Notes: a model not told the origin generated them from the sequence alone. A stretch of DNA of 64,000 nucleotides from Rhodobium orientis (GCF_003258835.1 NZ_NPEV01000029.1:1-64000), one strand, 5' to 3'; shown: positions 25,922 to 36,904, numbered from the stretch's first letter. Numbers and translations: made by a program.

Positions 25922-26836
25922 ATGCGTATCCTGCCGACCCTGAAGCAGCTCGAATATCTCGTCGCCCTGGCCGATACGGAGCATTTCGGCCATGCCGCGG
26001 AGGAGTGCAGCGTCACGCCCTCGACGCTGAGCGCCGGCATCAAGGACCTGGAAACGGTGCTCGGCATCCCGCTCGCCGAACGCACGAAGCGCAGCGTGCG
26101 GATGACGCCGCTCGGCCGCGAGATCGCCGCCCGCAGCAGGTCGCTGTTGAGGGATGCCGGGGAGATCATGGCGGTCGCCGCGGCGGAGAAGAAGCCGCTT
26201 TCCGGCGACCTGCGTCTCGGCGTCATTCCGACCGTCGGGCCGTACCTCTTGCCGCGGGTGCTGCCGGACCTCAGGCGCAAATATCCGGATTTGCGGCTGT
26301 TCCTGCGCGAGGAGCAGACCGACGACCTGATCGCCCGGCTGAAGCGCGGCGACCTCGACGCCGCCGTCATTGCCCTGCCCTATGATATTGAGGGGCTGAT
26401 CGCCGAGCCGCTCTTCGACGACATTTTCAGGCTCGCCGTACCGGCGGGCCACCGGCTGGCCGACAAGGCGCACATCACCCAGGACGACCTTGAGGCCGAA
26501 CCGCTGCTATTGCTTGAAGACGGCCACTGCCTGCGCGGCCACGCACTGTCCGCCTGCCAGATCGGCGAGCGCCGGCGCCGCTCCCAGTTCGAATCGACGA
26601 GCCTTTACACGCTGGTGCAGATGATCGCGGCCGGCATCGGCGTCACCCTGCTGCCGCAGCTTGCCATCGACAGCCACATCGCCGAGGGCACCGACATCGT
26701 GCTGCGGCCGTTGGACGGCGCGCCGTCGCGCGGCATCGGCCTGATCTGGCGCGCCGCATCCCTGCGCGCGGGCGAATTCCGCCTGCTGGCCAGGGAATTG
26801 GTGCCGGAAGGCACGCTCGAGAAAACCGCTGCTTAG
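25922..26836 (+). CDS. oxyR: Hydrogen-peroxide sensor OxyR (LysR family)
   Basis: 304 residues. N-terminal HTH in [38 protein letters not shown]. The redox pair is Cys203 and Cys212 in [13 protein letters not shown], nine residues apart as Cys199/Cys208 are in E. coli OxyR. Regulatory-domain blocks [26 protein letters not shown] are typical. Peroxide forms the disulfide and switches on defence genes. Divergent dps is the obvious target. Confidence 0.95.
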   Translation: MRILPTLKQLEYLVALADTEHFGHAAEECSVTPSTLSAGIKDLETVLGIPLAERTKRSVRMTPLGREIAARSRSLLRDAGEIMAVAAAEKKPLSGDLRLGVIPTVGPYLLPRVLPDLRRKYPDLRLFLREEQTDDLIARLKRGDLDAAVIALPYDIEGLIAEPLFDDIFRLAVPAGHRLADKAHITQDDLEAEPLLLLEDGHCLRGHALSACQIGERRRRSQFESTSLYTLVQMIAAGIGVTLLPQLAIDSHIAEGTDIVLRPLDGAPSRGIGLIWRAASLRAGEFRLLARELVPEGTLEKTAA

Positions 26837-26856
26837 AAATACCGTAAAGAAAATAA

Positions 26857-26885
26857 TGCGTAGAACGGATGATTCGTTCTACGCA
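26857..26885. terminator. Bidirectional terminator between oxyR and the PLP-enzyme gene
   Basis: Perfect 11-bp stem TGCGTAGAACG / CGTTCTACGCA with a 7-nt loop. On the minus strand it is followed by TTATTTTCTTT, a good U-rich tail for the operon that ends at 26905. On the plus strand it lies 20 bp after oxyR. Confidence 0.8.
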
Positions 26886-26904
26886 CTTATCGAATTGCTT
26901 CCGG

Positions 26905-28367
<1,463 letters not shown>

Positions 28368-28371
<4 letters not shown>

Positions 28372-29300
28372 TTGGTGTCTCCGGAGACCGCGCCCTTGGT
28401 CGCGGTGATCAGCTGATAGTTTTCCGGCTCCCGGTGGAGCGCGAAGTTGAAGACGTTGGACCTGATTTCCTGGCACCTGTCGAGGTCGCACGGGGCAACG
28501 ACGACCTCGTCCTCAAGGCCGGCGCATTCGGCAACCACCTCGCCGGTCGGCGCGATGATGCAGGTTCCGCCGATGAGGTCGCATCCCTCCTCGCGGCCGG
28601 CCTTGGCAACGCCGACGACCCAGGTGCCGTTCTGGTAGGCCCCGGCCTGCATGACGAGGCGGTTGTGGAAGTCCTGCAGATAGTCGTGCTCCGGCGCCGG
28701 CGGATAGTGCAGCGGCGTGTTGTAGCCGAGCACGATCATCTCCGCGCCCTTCAGGCCCATGACCCGGTAGGTCTCCGGCCAGCGGCGGTCGTTGCAGATG
28801 CACATGCCGACCTTGCCGCCGAACGCCTCGACCACGGGAAAACCGAGATTGCCGGTCTCGAAATAGCGCTTTTCCAGGTGCTGGAACGGCCGCCAGGGTT
28901 CGTTGTCGAAATGGCCGGGCAGATGCACCTTGCGGTATTTGCCGACGATCTGACCTGCCTTGTCGACGAGGATCGCGGTGTTGAAGCGCTGGCCGTCCGG
29001 CGTCAGTTCGGCATAGCCGAGATTGAAGCCGATGGAGAGCTCGCGGGCGAGGTCGAACAGCGGCTGGACGTCCGGGTTCGGCATGCCGCGTTCGAAGAAG
29101 CGCTCGATCTCGGCATCGGTCACCATGTACCAGCGCGGAAAGAAGGTGGTGAGCGCCAGCTCCGGAAAGACGACAAGATCCGCGTGCTCGTCCTTGGCCT
29201 CGCGAAGCAGCGCCATCATCCGGGAGACGGCGGAGGAGCGCGGCTCGTCGAGGGCGATCGGCCCCATCTGGGCGGCGGCGACGTTTACGATACGGGACAT
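28368..29300 (-). CDS. N-carbamoyl-D-amino-acid hydrolase (nitrilase superfamily)
   Basis: 310 residues from ATG 29300. Hydrolyses N-carbamoyl amino acids to amino acid, CO2 and ammonia. The catalytic triad is visible: Glu47 (VVFPELALTTFFPRW), Lys124 (KYRKVHLPGH) and Cys169 (CICNDRRWPETYRVMGLKGAE). By memory it closely resembles Agrobacterium D-carbamoylase (about 304 residues) through blocks such as GFNLGYAEL, RPFQHLEKRYFE and DEV..A.CDLDRCQEIR. Stop overlaps the PLP-enzyme start, and the M20 hydrolase ends 4 bp upstream. Having two carbamoylase-type enzymes adjacent suggests handling of both enantiomers or of two ureido groups. Confidence 0.88.
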
Positions 29301-29304
29301 GCCC

Positions 29305-30537
29305 TCACCTCCCCGCCGCCGAAAGGACCATCTGCAGGAGCACATTGGCGCCCGCCGCGATCTCGTCCGGTGCGGTGTATTCTTCCACATTGTGGCTGAT
29401 GCCGCCGGCCGAGGGCACGAAGACCATCGCCGTCGGACAGTTCGGCGCGAACATCTGCGCGTCGTGCCCGGCACCGGACGGCATGCGCATGGCCGTATGG
29501 CCGAGCTTTTGCGCCGTTTCCGCGACCAACGACACGAACGCCTCGTCGAAGCCGACGGGTGCAAAGCGGGCGAGGCTGCGCGCCGCGATCGTCACGCCCT
29601 CGCTCTTTTCCAGCTCCACGACCCGCGCCGCCATCTGCGCCTCGGCTTCGCGCAGGAGGAGGTCGTCGGTGTTGCGCAGATCGACCGTGATCCGCGCGGA
29701 GCGTGCGATGACATTGACGAGGCCCGGATCGAGCTCGATGGCCCCGGCCGTTGCCACCTGATCGCCGCCGATGTCGCGGGCGATCCGGCGCGCTTCGACG
29801 GCGATCTCCGCCGCCACGTAGCCGGCGTCGTGGCGCAGCCGCATCGGCGTCGTGCCGGCATGGTTGGAAACGCCGGCGACGGTGTACTCGGTCCAGGAGA
29901 TGCCCTGCACCCCGGTGACGGCACCAATGGCGATGCCCGCCTCCTCCAGCACCGGCCCCTGCTCCACATGGAGCTCGAAATACGCGCGCGGGGTAACAGA
30001 GCCCGCCGGCGTCTCGCCGGCATAGCCGATGCGCTGCAGCTCTTCGCCGACGGTGGCCCCATCGATGCCGGCGGTGGCAAGGCAAGTCTCCAGAGATAGC
30101 GCTCCCTGGTGGACGCCGCTGCCCATCATGTCGGGCGCAAAGCGCGCGCCCTCCTCATTGGTGAAGAAGGCGACGCCGACCGGATGGTGGGTCGTGAGGC
30201 CGAGGTCGTTGAGGACGTCGATGACTTCCAGCCCGGCGAGCACACCGAGATTGCCGTCATAGAGCCCGCCGGTCGCCACGGTGTCGATATGCGAGCCGAC
30301 GAGCACCATCGGCCCGTCCGTCTCGCCCTTGCGTGACCCGACGACGTTGCCGATGGCATCGACGGTGACGGCAAGGCCGGCATCGCGCATCCAGCCGCTG
30401 ACGAGGTCGCGCCCCGCCTTGTCGGCATCGCTGAGGGCGAGCCGGCAGACGCCGCCGCCCGGCAGCGAACCGACCTCGCCGAGCGCCCTGATCCGGCCCA
30501 TCAGCCGGTCGAGATCGATCCTATGGTTGGTAATCAT
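29305..30537 (-). CDS. M20-family amidohydrolase: N-carbamoyl-L-amino-acid hydrolase / allantoate amidohydrolase type
   Basis: 410 residues. Di-metal peptidase fold with ligand motifs GSHIDTV (His83), GLYDGNLG (Asp94), TNEEG (Glu128-Glu129), ELHVEQGPVLE and the C-terminal SGAGHDAQMFA. This pattern, especially FTNEEGARF and HIEQ/HVEQGPVLE, marks the hydantoinase/carbamoylase subfamily, which includes ureidoglycolate and allantoate hydrolases. The start overlaps the dpaL stop by 4 bp. In E. coli a related hydrolase (ygeY) also neighbours diaminopropionate ammonia-lyase (ygeX), so the association is conserved. Confidence 0.85.
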   Translation of the reverse strand: MITNHRIDLDRLMGRIRALGEVGSLPGGGVCRLALSDADKAGRDLVSGWMRDAGLAVTVDAIGNVVGSRKGETDGPMVLVGSHIDTVATGGLYDGNLGVLAGLEVIDVLNDLGLTTHHPVGVAFFTNEEGARFAPDMMGSGVHQGALSLETCLATAGIDGATVGEELQRIGYAGETPAGSVTPRAYFELHVEQGPVLEEAGIAIGAVTGVQGISWTEYTVAGVSNHAGTTPMRLRHDAGYVAAEIAVEARRIARDIGGDQVATAGAIELDPGLVNVIARSARITVDLRNTDDLLLREAEAQMAARVVELEKSEGVTIAARSLARFAPVGFDEAFVSLVAETAQKLGHTAMRMPSGAGHDAQMFAPNCPTAMVFVPSAGGISHNVEEYTAPDEIAAGANVLLQMVLSAAGR

Positions 30538-31754
30538 GCCGCCACCTCATCGGATGCCCTGCCGACCACATCGCGGAAAACCGCCTCGTCGACGGCCCCC
30601 TCGCTGCCGATGACGACGACGCGGGATTCTTCGTCGAGCTTGAGTTTTTCTCTGGCGCCGGGATCGGTGGCCGCCGTGATCAGAGCGGCAAGGCCGGCAA
30701 CGCCGGATTCCCCGCCGACCACCGGCGGATCGCCGGCAACGCCGTTGGCCAGCAGCCGCATGGTTTCTTTCGCCGCTTCGTCGTCGACAATCATCGCCGC
30801 ATGGGCGCCCGGCCGTAGGATCTCCCAGGCGAGCGCCGAGCATTCGCCGCAGGACAACCCGCCCATGAAGGAGTCGATGTCGCCGGTGACCGACGTCGGT
30901 TCCCCGGCTTCAAGGCTCTTGAACCAGCACGCCGCCTGCTTCGGTTCGACGAGGATCGTCATCGGCCGCGCGGCGTCGGAACGCCGCCAGAATTCCGCGG
31001 CAACGGCCGCGGCCATGCCGCCAACGCCCGCTTGCAGGAAGAGATGGGTCGGGGCTGCGTCGAGCTGCTCGAAGAGTTCGTCGGCGAGCAGCGCATAGCC
31101 CTGCATGACGTCGCGCGGTGCCGTAACGATGTCGCTGTCGCTGGTGTCGGGAATGACGGTCCAGCCTTCCTCGCGCGCGGTCTTGAAGGCATGGCGGACG
31201 GCGTCGTCGTAGCTGCCCTTGAGGCGCCGCACCTCGGCGCCGAGATCGGCGATGGCGTTTTCGCGGGCAGCCGAGACCGCCTCGTTGATGAAGATGACGC
31301 AGCGGCAGCCGAACATGCGGGAGCCCCAGGCAACGGAGCGCCCGTGGTTGCCGTCGGTCGCGGCCGTCACGGTGACCCTGGAGACAATATCCGCATGGGT
31401 GCCATCGAGAATGCGGGCCGGATCGACGTCGGCCTCTCCGGTCGCCTCGGCAACCGCGCGGATCAGGCAGCGCTCAACGGCAAAGGCGCCGCCGAGCGGC
31501 TTGAAGCTTTTCAGGCCGAAGCGTGCGCCCTCCTGCTTGTAGGAAAGCCTGGCGATGCCGAGCTCGCGGGCAAGGCCGGCAAGCTCGACCAGCGGCGTCG
31601 GCGCATAGCCGGGCCAGGCGGTGATGCAGCGCCGGGCTTCCGCGAGGCCTTCGGCATTGAGGACGGCGGCCTGCCGGTCGCCATAGGCGGCACTCGGGTC
31701 CGCGCCGGGATTGTCGATCAGCTCGAACGGGAGCTTTGGAAAGGCAAGTGTCAT
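30534..31754 (-). CDS. dpaL: Diaminopropionate ammonia-lyase
   Basis: 406 residues. PLP enzyme converting 2,3-diaminopropionate (either enantiomer in characterised members) to pyruvate and two ammonia. PLP-lysine region ARFGLKSFKPLGGAFAV (probable Lys85) and TVTAATDGNHGRSVAWGSRMFGC match E. coli YgeX. FLQAGVGGMAAAV is the glycine loop, and MGGLSCGECSALAWE is another family block. First enzyme gene after the TRAP genes, coupled to the M20 hydrolase gene. It strongly suggests that the imported compound yields diaminopropionate. Confidence 0.9.
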   Translation of the reverse strand: MTLAFPKLPFELIDNPGADPSAAYGDRQAAVLNAEGLAEARRCITAWPGYAPTPLVELAGLARELGIARLSYKQEGARFGLKSFKPLGGAFAVERCLIRAVAEATGEADVDPARILDGTHADIVSRVTVTAATDGNHGRSVAWGSRMFGCRCVIFINEAVSAARENAIADLGAEVRRLKGSYDDAVRHAFKTAREEGWTVIPDTSDSDIVTAPRDVMQGYALLADELFEQLDAAPTHLFLQAGVGGMAAAVAAEFWRRSDAARPMTILVEPKQAACWFKSLEAGEPTSVTGDIDSFMGGLSCGECSALAWEILRPGAHAAMIVDDEAAKETMRLLANGVAGDPPVVGGESGVAGLAALITAATDPGAREKLKLDEESRVVVIGSEGAVDEAVFRDVVGRASDEVAA

Positions 31755-31819
31755 GGGAGCCGGTTTTTCTGGTTCTTGGGCGTTTGACGTTTGGAGTTTT
31801 CGGGGCGTTCGGGAACAGA

Positions 31820-31849
31820 CGGGACCGGGGACGCCGCCCCCCGGTCCCG
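31820..31849 (-). terminator. Intercistronic hairpin between dctP and dpaL
   Basis: Perfect 11-bp stem CGGGACCGGGG / CCCCGGTCCCG with 8-nt loop, 18 bp after the dctP stop on the minus strand, without a U-tract. Probably stabilises or enriches the binding-protein message over the enzyme genes. Confidence 0.6.
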
Positions 31850-31867
31850 CCCTGGAGCTGAAAAGCG

Positions 31868-32908
31868 TTACTCCGCCTTTTCGATGGCCTCCATCATGGC
31901 GTCCAGCATCTCGGTGCCCTCGGCGCCGAGCTTTTCGGCGATCAGCTCGCGCACGGCCGGCTGCGCGGCGGCGGCGAACTTCTTCTGCTCTTCCGGCGTG
32001 ACGACGTTGACTTCCATGTTCTTGGCCAGCTTCGGCAGACCGCGATCGGAAGCCTCGATGACGCGCGAGACGCCGCGGCCGGATTCCGTCGCCACTTCCG
32101 AGGCCCAGTCGACGATCTTCTGGTGCTCCGGGCTGAGGCTGTCGTAGAAGTCCTTGTTCATGGTCCAGATGTAGGGGGTGATCACGTGGTTGGTGATCGA
32201 CAGGTATTTCTGGACCTCGTCGAACTTGGCAAAGGCGATGATCGGGATCGGGTTCATCTCGCCGTCGGCAACGCCGGTCTGCAGCGAGGTATAGACCTCG
32301 GCCCAGGGCAGCGGGGTGGCCTGCGCGCCGAGCGAATCCACCATCGCCTTGTGGGTCGGCAGGGTCATGGTTCGGATCTTAAGGCCGTCCATGTCCTCGA
32401 CGGTCTTGATCGGCCGCTTGGAGTTGGTAAAGGCAAAGAAGCCGCCGGAATCGATCATGCCGAGCACCTTCAGCCCGGTCTTGGCCTCCAGGTCGCCGCA
32501 GAACTTCTTGCCGAACTCGCTGCGCTGATCCATCACCCGGCTGGCGACCGCAATGTTCGGGAAGGCAAACGGAATGTCGAAGATGCCGACCAGCGGATAA
32601 TGCTGGGCGATGCCGCCGGCCGACGAGATGGTCGACTCCACGATGCCATCGCGGACCTGCTGGATGACCTCGTTGTCCTTGCCGAGCTGGCCATTCGGAT
32701 AGATCTTGACCTCGATGTCGCCGCCGGAGGCCGACTCCACCAGCGACTTGAAGATCGCCGCCATGGCACCGGAATGGCTCTCGAACGGATCGGCCGGGTT
32801 GAGATGTCCGACGCGGATGGTGATGTCGGCCGCAAGCGCGCTGCCGGCGATCGATGCGGCCGCGACGGTCGCCGCAGCGGTGCTCGCGATTTTCTGGAAG
32901 ATACTCAT
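31868..32908 (-). CDS. TRAP transporter solute-binding protein (DctP family)
   Basis: 346 residues from ATG 32908, with AGAGG upstream. Signal peptide at residues 1-27 (ending IAGSALAADI), periplasmic. DctP features: IRVGHLNPADPFESHSGAMAAIF, VKIYPNGQLGKDNEVIQQVRDG, and the carboxylate-binding Arg in MDGLKIRTMTLPTHKAMVDSLGAQATPLPWAEVYTSLQTG. Binds an organic-acid-type ligand. Context points to a ureido or diamino acid. Third gene of the operon, behind dctM. Confidence 0.92.
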   Translation of the reverse strand: MSIFQKIASTAAATVAAASIAGSALAADITIRVGHLNPADPFESHSGAMAAIFKSLVESASGGDIEVKIYPNGQLGKDNEVIQQVRDGIVESTISSAGGIAQHYPLVGIFDIPFAFPNIAVASRVMDQRSEFGKKFCGDLEAKTGLKVLGMIDSGGFFAFTNSKRPIKTVEDMDGLKIRTMTLPTHKAMVDSLGAQATPLPWAEVYTSLQTGVADGEMNPIPIIAFAKFDEVQKYLSITNHVITPYIWTMNKDFYDSLSPEHQKIVDWASEVATESGRGVSRVIEASDRGLPKLAKNMEVNVVTPEEQKKFAAAAQPAVRELIAEKLGAEGTEMLDAMMEAIEKAE

Positions 32909-32977
32909 TTTATTACCTCTTTCGGGTTGGCAGTTGGAGGCATTTGCCGCCAATGATACGGCGGCTGGAGGACGGGG

Positions 32978-34258
32978 CTAGAGCCCCAACCATCTGGGAA
33001 CGGCCAGCGTCAGCCCCTCCCAGTAGGCGATGACGAAAAGCACAAGCACCTCGCCGATGAGGAACGGCCACAGCGACTTGGCGATGTTCTCGATCTTCTC
33101 CTTGGTGACGGAGGCGAGAACGAACAGGCAGGCGCCGACCGGCGGCGTCATCAGCGAGATGTTGAGGGCGAGGATGATCATGATGCCGGCATGCACAGGG
33201 TCCATGCCGATCTCGGCCGTCAGCGGCGCCAGCACCGGGGCAAGGATGATCAGCGTCGCGTTGATGTCCATGAAGAGGCCGATGAACAAGAGAAGCGCGA
33301 TGATCATGCCGATGATCATGTTCGGGTCGTTGGAGAGCACCAGGAAGCCCTCGGCGACGGCCTGGGGGATCTGGTTGAAGGTCATCCACCAGCCGAGGAT
33401 CGAGGCCGAGGCGATGATCAGGAAAATGACGCCGGTGATCCGGGTGGTCCTGACGCACATGTCGTAAAGGTCGTGCCAGGTGAGCCCGCGATAGACGAGG
33501 CCGCCGACGATGAGGGCGTAGAAGACGGCAATCGACGCGGCCTCGGTCGGCGTCGCGATGCCGCCGAGGATCGAGCCAAGGATGAAGATCGGCAGCACCA
33601 GCGCCAGGAAGCTCTCCCTGAAGGCGCGAAGGATCGGCATGAGCTGCGGCCCGCCCTCGCGCTTCGGCAGGTTGAGGCGTTTGCCCAGCGCCGCGATGAT
33701 CGCCATGCAGATGGCGCAGATGAGGAGCCCGGGGACGATGCCGGCGGCGAAGAGGCCCGCGATCGACACGCCCATGATCGAGCCGTAGATGACCATCAGG
33801 GTGGACGGCGGAATGGTCGGGCCGATGATCGAGCCGGCGGCCGTGACCGCGCAGGCGAACGGCTTGGTATAGCCCTGCTTGACCATCGCCGGCACCAGCG
33901 TGTTGCCGAAGGCGGCGGCATCGGCGGTCGCCGCGCCCGTGATGCCGGCGAACATCACCGAGGCAACCATGTTGGAATGGGCCGCCCCGCCGCGCAGCCA
34001 GCCGACCAGCGCATCGGCGAAGCGCACCAGATGCATGGTGATGCCGGAGCGATTCATGATCTCGCCGGCCAGGATGAAGAACGGCATGGCGAGGAACGGG
34101 AACAGGTCCAGCCCGGCGAACATGCGGTCCGGCGCCATCATCAGGAAGCGCCCGCCGCCCATCTCGAAGATGCCGACGAGACCGGCGACGCCGAGCACAA
34201 AGCCGACCGGCATGCCGAGGAAGAGGAGGATGAAAAAGGTTGCGGCAACGACGAGCAT
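32978..34258 (-). CDS. TRAP transporter large permease (DctM family)
   Basis: 426 residues from ATG 34258, two bases after the dctQ stop. About 12 membrane segments: MLVVAATFFILLFLGMPVGFVLG, then FPFLAMPFFILAGEIMNRSG, GITGAATADAAAFGNTLVPAM and GPTIPPSTLMVIYG, ending MTPPVGACLFVLASV. A repeat of the inverted DctM halves is evident. It forms the sodium-dependent uptake channel with DctQ. Reading further upstream of 34258 only overlaps dctQ in another frame. Confidence 0.93.
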   Translation of the reverse strand: MLVVAATFFILLFLGMPVGFVLGVAGLVGIFEMGGGRFLMMAPDRMFAGLDLFPFLAMPFFILAGEIMNRSGITMHLVRFADALVGWLRGGAAHSNMVASVMFAGITGAATADAAAFGNTLVPAMVKQGYTKPFACAVTAAGSIIGPTIPPSTLMVIYGSIMGVSIAGLFAAGIVPGLLICAICMAIIAALGKRLNLPKREGGPQLMPILRAFRESFLALVLPIFILGSILGGIATPTEAASIAVFYALIVGGLVYRGLTWHDLYDMCVRTTRITGVIFLIIASASILGWWMTFNQIPQAVAEGFLVLSNDPNMIIGMIIALLLFIGLFMDINATLIILAPVLAPLTAEIGMDPVHAGIMIILALNISLMTPPVGACLFVLASVTKEKIENIAKSLWPFLIGEVLVLFVIAYWEGLTLAVPRWLGL

Positions 34259-34260
34259 GA

Positions 34261-34779
34261 TCAGATCTCCGCCCGGTCGGCGGCCGCATGGACGTCGGAC
34301 GCAAAGAAGTCGTGGATCGCAACGAGGCAGAGCTGGATGCAGGCCAGTCCGGCAGCCAGCGGCACGCCGATGAACGGATAGGCCTTCGGCATCTCGTAGA
34401 TCATGGTGAGCCTTGAGAAGCCGCGCTCCACGAAGCCGATGCCGTAGATGAAGATGACGGCGAAGAAGGCGAAGGCGATGACGTCGAAGGCGATGGCGAG
34501 CAGCTTGCGCACCAGCGGCGGAAAGCGCTCGAAGATGACCAGCATGCCGATATGCTCGCGGTGCGAGATGCCGCTGGAGACGGCGAGCAACGCCATCCAG
34601 ATCATCAGGTAGCGGGCTAGTTCCTCGGTAAAGGTCCAGTTCGACGGCAGCACGTAGCGCACCAGCACGCCGAGCCAGACATCGAGCACCAGGAGGATGA
34701 GAAGGCCGACGCAGAGCCGCTCGACAAACCAGTTGAGCCGCCGGCTGAGGCCGATCGCATGCCGTGCCAGATCCTGCAA
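34261..34779 (-). CDS. TRAP transporter small permease (DctQ family)
   Basis: 172 residues from TTG 34779; the next in-frame ATG comes 58 codons later and would remove the first membrane helix, and GAGGGG lies about eight bases upstream of the TTG. Four membrane segments, with the family block WTFTEELARYLMIWMALLAVSSGISHREHIGM. Pairs with DctM. First gene of the operon, 57-106 bp from the two RpiR-type operators. Confidence 0.88.
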   Translation of the reverse strand: MQDLARHAIGLSRRLNWFVERLCVGLLILLVLDVWLGVLVRYVLPSNWTFTEELARYLMIWMALLAVSSGISHREHIGMLVIFERFPPLVRKLLAIAFDVIAFAFFAVIFIYGIGFVERGFSRLTMIYEMPKAYPFIGVPLAAGLACIQLCLVAIHDFFASDVHAAADRAEI

Positions 34780-34835
34780 AGGATGCCCCTCTTCGACAAT
34801 TGGATGTGGCGGTGTGTTTTATCGTTGCCACTACT

Positions 34836-34885
34836 CTGAAACCGAAATTTCAGATCGTCAAGGGCTTTTGAAACTGGAATTTTAG
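34836..34885. promoter_or_regulatory. Twin operators between the TRAP operon and the rpiR gene
   Basis: Two related 18-bp palindromes in direct orientation: CTGAAACCGAAATTTCAG (34836-34853) and TTGAAACTGGAATTTTAG (34868-34885), 14 of 18 positions equal, start-to-start 32 bp (three helical turns). Shared core TGAAAC-Y-G-R-AATTT. They sit between the divergent start codons and are best explained as RpiR-dimer sites controlling both directions. Confidence 0.7.
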
Positions 34886-34923
34886 TATAGTCTAACGAGT
34901 CGGAACGTCAGCGGGAATCGACC

Positions 34924-35829
34924 ATGTCCGATACACGCACAGGTTTTGGCGACGGCGATGGATCGGGCGCGGATCCCATGGCGCCGGTGACCTCGTCGCT
35001 GGAAGGCCGCATCCGCGCCCACTACGAAGACCTGCCGGAAAGCGAGCGCCGGATTGCCGATCTGATCCTGGAATCGCCCGGCGAGGTCGCCGCCTACAGT
35101 GCGACGGAACTGGCCGGCCTGTCCGGCGGCTCCAAGGCTGCGGTGACGCGGCTGGTCCGCCGTCTCGGCTTTGCCAATTTCGAGGAGGCGCGGCGCGCCG
35201 CCCGCGACGGCCAGACCTGGGGCTCACCGCTCTACCTGTTGTCGCGCGAGGCGCCGGCCGACAGTTTCGGCAGCCGCGTCCAGACCCAGATCGACCAGGA
35301 CACGCGCAATATCACGCTGACGCTGGAAACCCTGCAATCGGACGTTTTCGGGGAAATCGTCGGCGCCATCTGCCGGGCCCGCCGGGTGTTCTTCCTCGGC
35401 TACCGCAACGGCCACTATCTCGCCGGCTATGCCCGCCAGCAGTTCCTGATCGGCCGCGACGAGGTCTATCTCCTGCCCTCGCCGGGCGAAACGCTGGCCG
35501 AGGAGATCGCCGGCCTGACCCCGGACGACATCCTCATCGTCCTCGGCTTCCGTCGTCGGGTCGACGAGATGCGCCAGGCGATGGCGGCTGCCGGCAAGGC
35601 GGGCGCGAAACTGCTCTACATCACCGACAGGACGGCAAAGCCCTCGCCGCACGCGACCTGGACGATCCCCTGCGCGGTGCGCGGCCGCGATGTCTTCGAC
35701 CGCTATGCCTCGGCGATGTCGCTGCTGCACTTCCTCGCCGTTGCCGTCTTCAACCGGCTCGGCGCCAAGGCCCGGGCGCGCCTGCAGCGCATCGAGGGCC
35801 TGCACGAGGATCTGCACGACTTCGACTGA
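34924..35829 (+). CDS. RpiR/MurR-family transcriptional regulator
   Basis: 301 residues. N-terminal HTH_6 domain (about 28-100): LPESERRIADLILESPGEVAAYSATELAGLSGGSKAAVTRLVRRLGFANFEEARRAAR in sense, cut here only for family recognition. A SIS sugar-isomerase-like ligand domain follows (about 130-270), with VFFLGYRNGHYLAGYARQQ and DDILIVLGFRRR. Family members sense phosphosugars or small catabolites and usually repress a neighbouring operon. The divergent TRAP-dpaL operon and the twin operators identify its target. Confidence 0.9.
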   Translation: MSDTRTGFGDGDGSGADPMAPVTSSLEGRIRAHYEDLPESERRIADLILESPGEVAAYSATELAGLSGGSKAAVTRLVRRLGFANFEEARRAARDGQTWGSPLYLLSREAPADSFGSRVQTQIDQDTRNITLTLETLQSDVFGEIVGAICRARRVFFLGYRNGHYLAGYARQQFLIGRDEVYLLPSPGETLAEEIAGLTPDDILIVLGFRRRVDEMRQAMAAAGKAGAKLLYITDRTAKPSPHATWTIPCAVRGRDVFDRYASAMSLLHFLAVAVFNRLGAKARARLQRIEGLHEDLHDFD

Positions 35830-35834
35830 GCGGT

Positions 35835-35856
35835 CGCCCGGCACCGCGGCCGGGCG
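35835..35856. terminator. Bidirectional terminator between rpiR and proV
   Basis: Stem CGCCCGG / CCGGGCG with 8-nt loop in the 33-bp gap of two convergent genes. Short T-run (GTTCCC) on the plus side. Position supports a terminator although the tail is weak. Confidence 0.5.
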
Positions 35857-35862
35857 TTCCCA

Positions 35863-36900
35863 TTACCCCGCCAGCGCCTCAAGCAGGGTTTTCGGCGTTA
35901 CCACGCCGACCGGGCGCGCCGCCTCGTCGACGACGATGGCGGTGCCCGATCCGGTGGCAAGTGCCCGGAACCCCTCGTCGAGCATGGTGTCTTCGCGGAT
36001 CCGGGGCGTGTCGGCCGGAAGCCCTTCCAGGGCCCCGTCGACCGGCTCGGCGATGGAGCCGATGGTCAGCACCCGCGAGCGGTTGACGTCGCGCACGAAC
36101 CGTTCGACGTAGTCGTCGGCCGGATGCAGCATGATCTGCGTGCCGGTGCCGACCTGGCGCAGTTCGCCGTCCTTGAGGATGGCGATCTTGTCGCCGATCC
36201 TCAGCGCCTCGTCGAGGTCGTGGGTGATGAAGACGATGGTCTTGTGCAGCCGCGCCTGCAGTTCCTTTAGCTGGGACTGCATATCGTTGCGGATCAACGG
36301 GTCTAGTGCGCTGAACGCCTCGTCCATCAGCAGCACCTCGGCATCGGTGGCGAGCGCCCGGGCAAGGCCCACGCGCTGCTGCATGCCGCCGGAAAGTTGG
36401 GTCGGATAGTGGTTCTCGAAGCCGTCGAGGCCGACCAGGCTGATCTGCTCCATGGCGTGGTCGTAAGCCTTCTTCCGGTTCATGCCGGAAATGAAGAGGC
36501 CGTAGCTGACATTGTCGAGCACGGTCTTATGCGGCAACAGGGCGAAGCGCTGGAACACCATCGACACCTTGGAGCGCCGGAATTCCTTCAACTCGCGCTG
36601 GTTCATGCCGACCACGTCGACGCCGTCGACCAGAATGTGCCCGGCCGTCGGCTCGATCAGCCGGTTGAAGTGACGGATCAGCGTCGACTTGCCGGAACCG
36701 GACAGGCCCATGATGACGAAGGTCTGGCCGCCGGCGATGTCGAGGCTGACATCGCGGATGCCGATGACGTGTCCGGTCTGCTCCAGGAGATCGCTCTTGC
36801 TGATTCCCTGGTGCACGAGGTCCATCACCGATTCCGGGTCTTCCCCGAACACCTTGCAGATGCTGTCGACCTTTATCTTGATGTTCTGTTCGTCGGTCAT
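35863..36900 (-). CDS. proV: Glycine betaine/choline-type ABC transporter ATP-binding protein (ProV/OpuAA family)
   Basis: 345 residues. Walker A MGLSGSGKST (about 64-73), signature LSGGMQQRVGLARAL, Walker B EVLLMDEAFSALDPLIR, the DEA variant typical of ProV. The N-terminal KVFGEDP element and the C-terminal CBS-like part (residues 275-345, with AIVVDEAARPVGVVTPKTLLEALA) complete the ProV layout. Drives uptake of a quaternary amine. Follows proW by 4 bp. Confidence 0.92.
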   Translation of the reverse strand: MTDEQNIKIKVDSICKVFGEDPESVMDLVHQGISKSDLLEQTGHVIGIRDVSLDIAGGQTFVIMGLSGSGKSTLIRHFNRLIEPTAGHILVDGVDVVGMNQRELKEFRRSKVSMVFQRFALLPHKTVLDNVSYGLFISGMNRKKAYDHAMEQISLVGLDGFENHYPTQLSGGMQQRVGLARALATDAEVLLMDEAFSALDPLIRNDMQSQLKELQARLHKTIVFITHDLDEALRIGDKIAILKDGELRQVGTGTQIMLHPADDYVERFVRDVNRSRVLTIGSIAEPVDGALEGLPADTPRIREDTMLDEGFRALATGSGTAIVVDEAARPVGVVTPKTLLEALAG

Positions 36901-36904
36901 CGGC

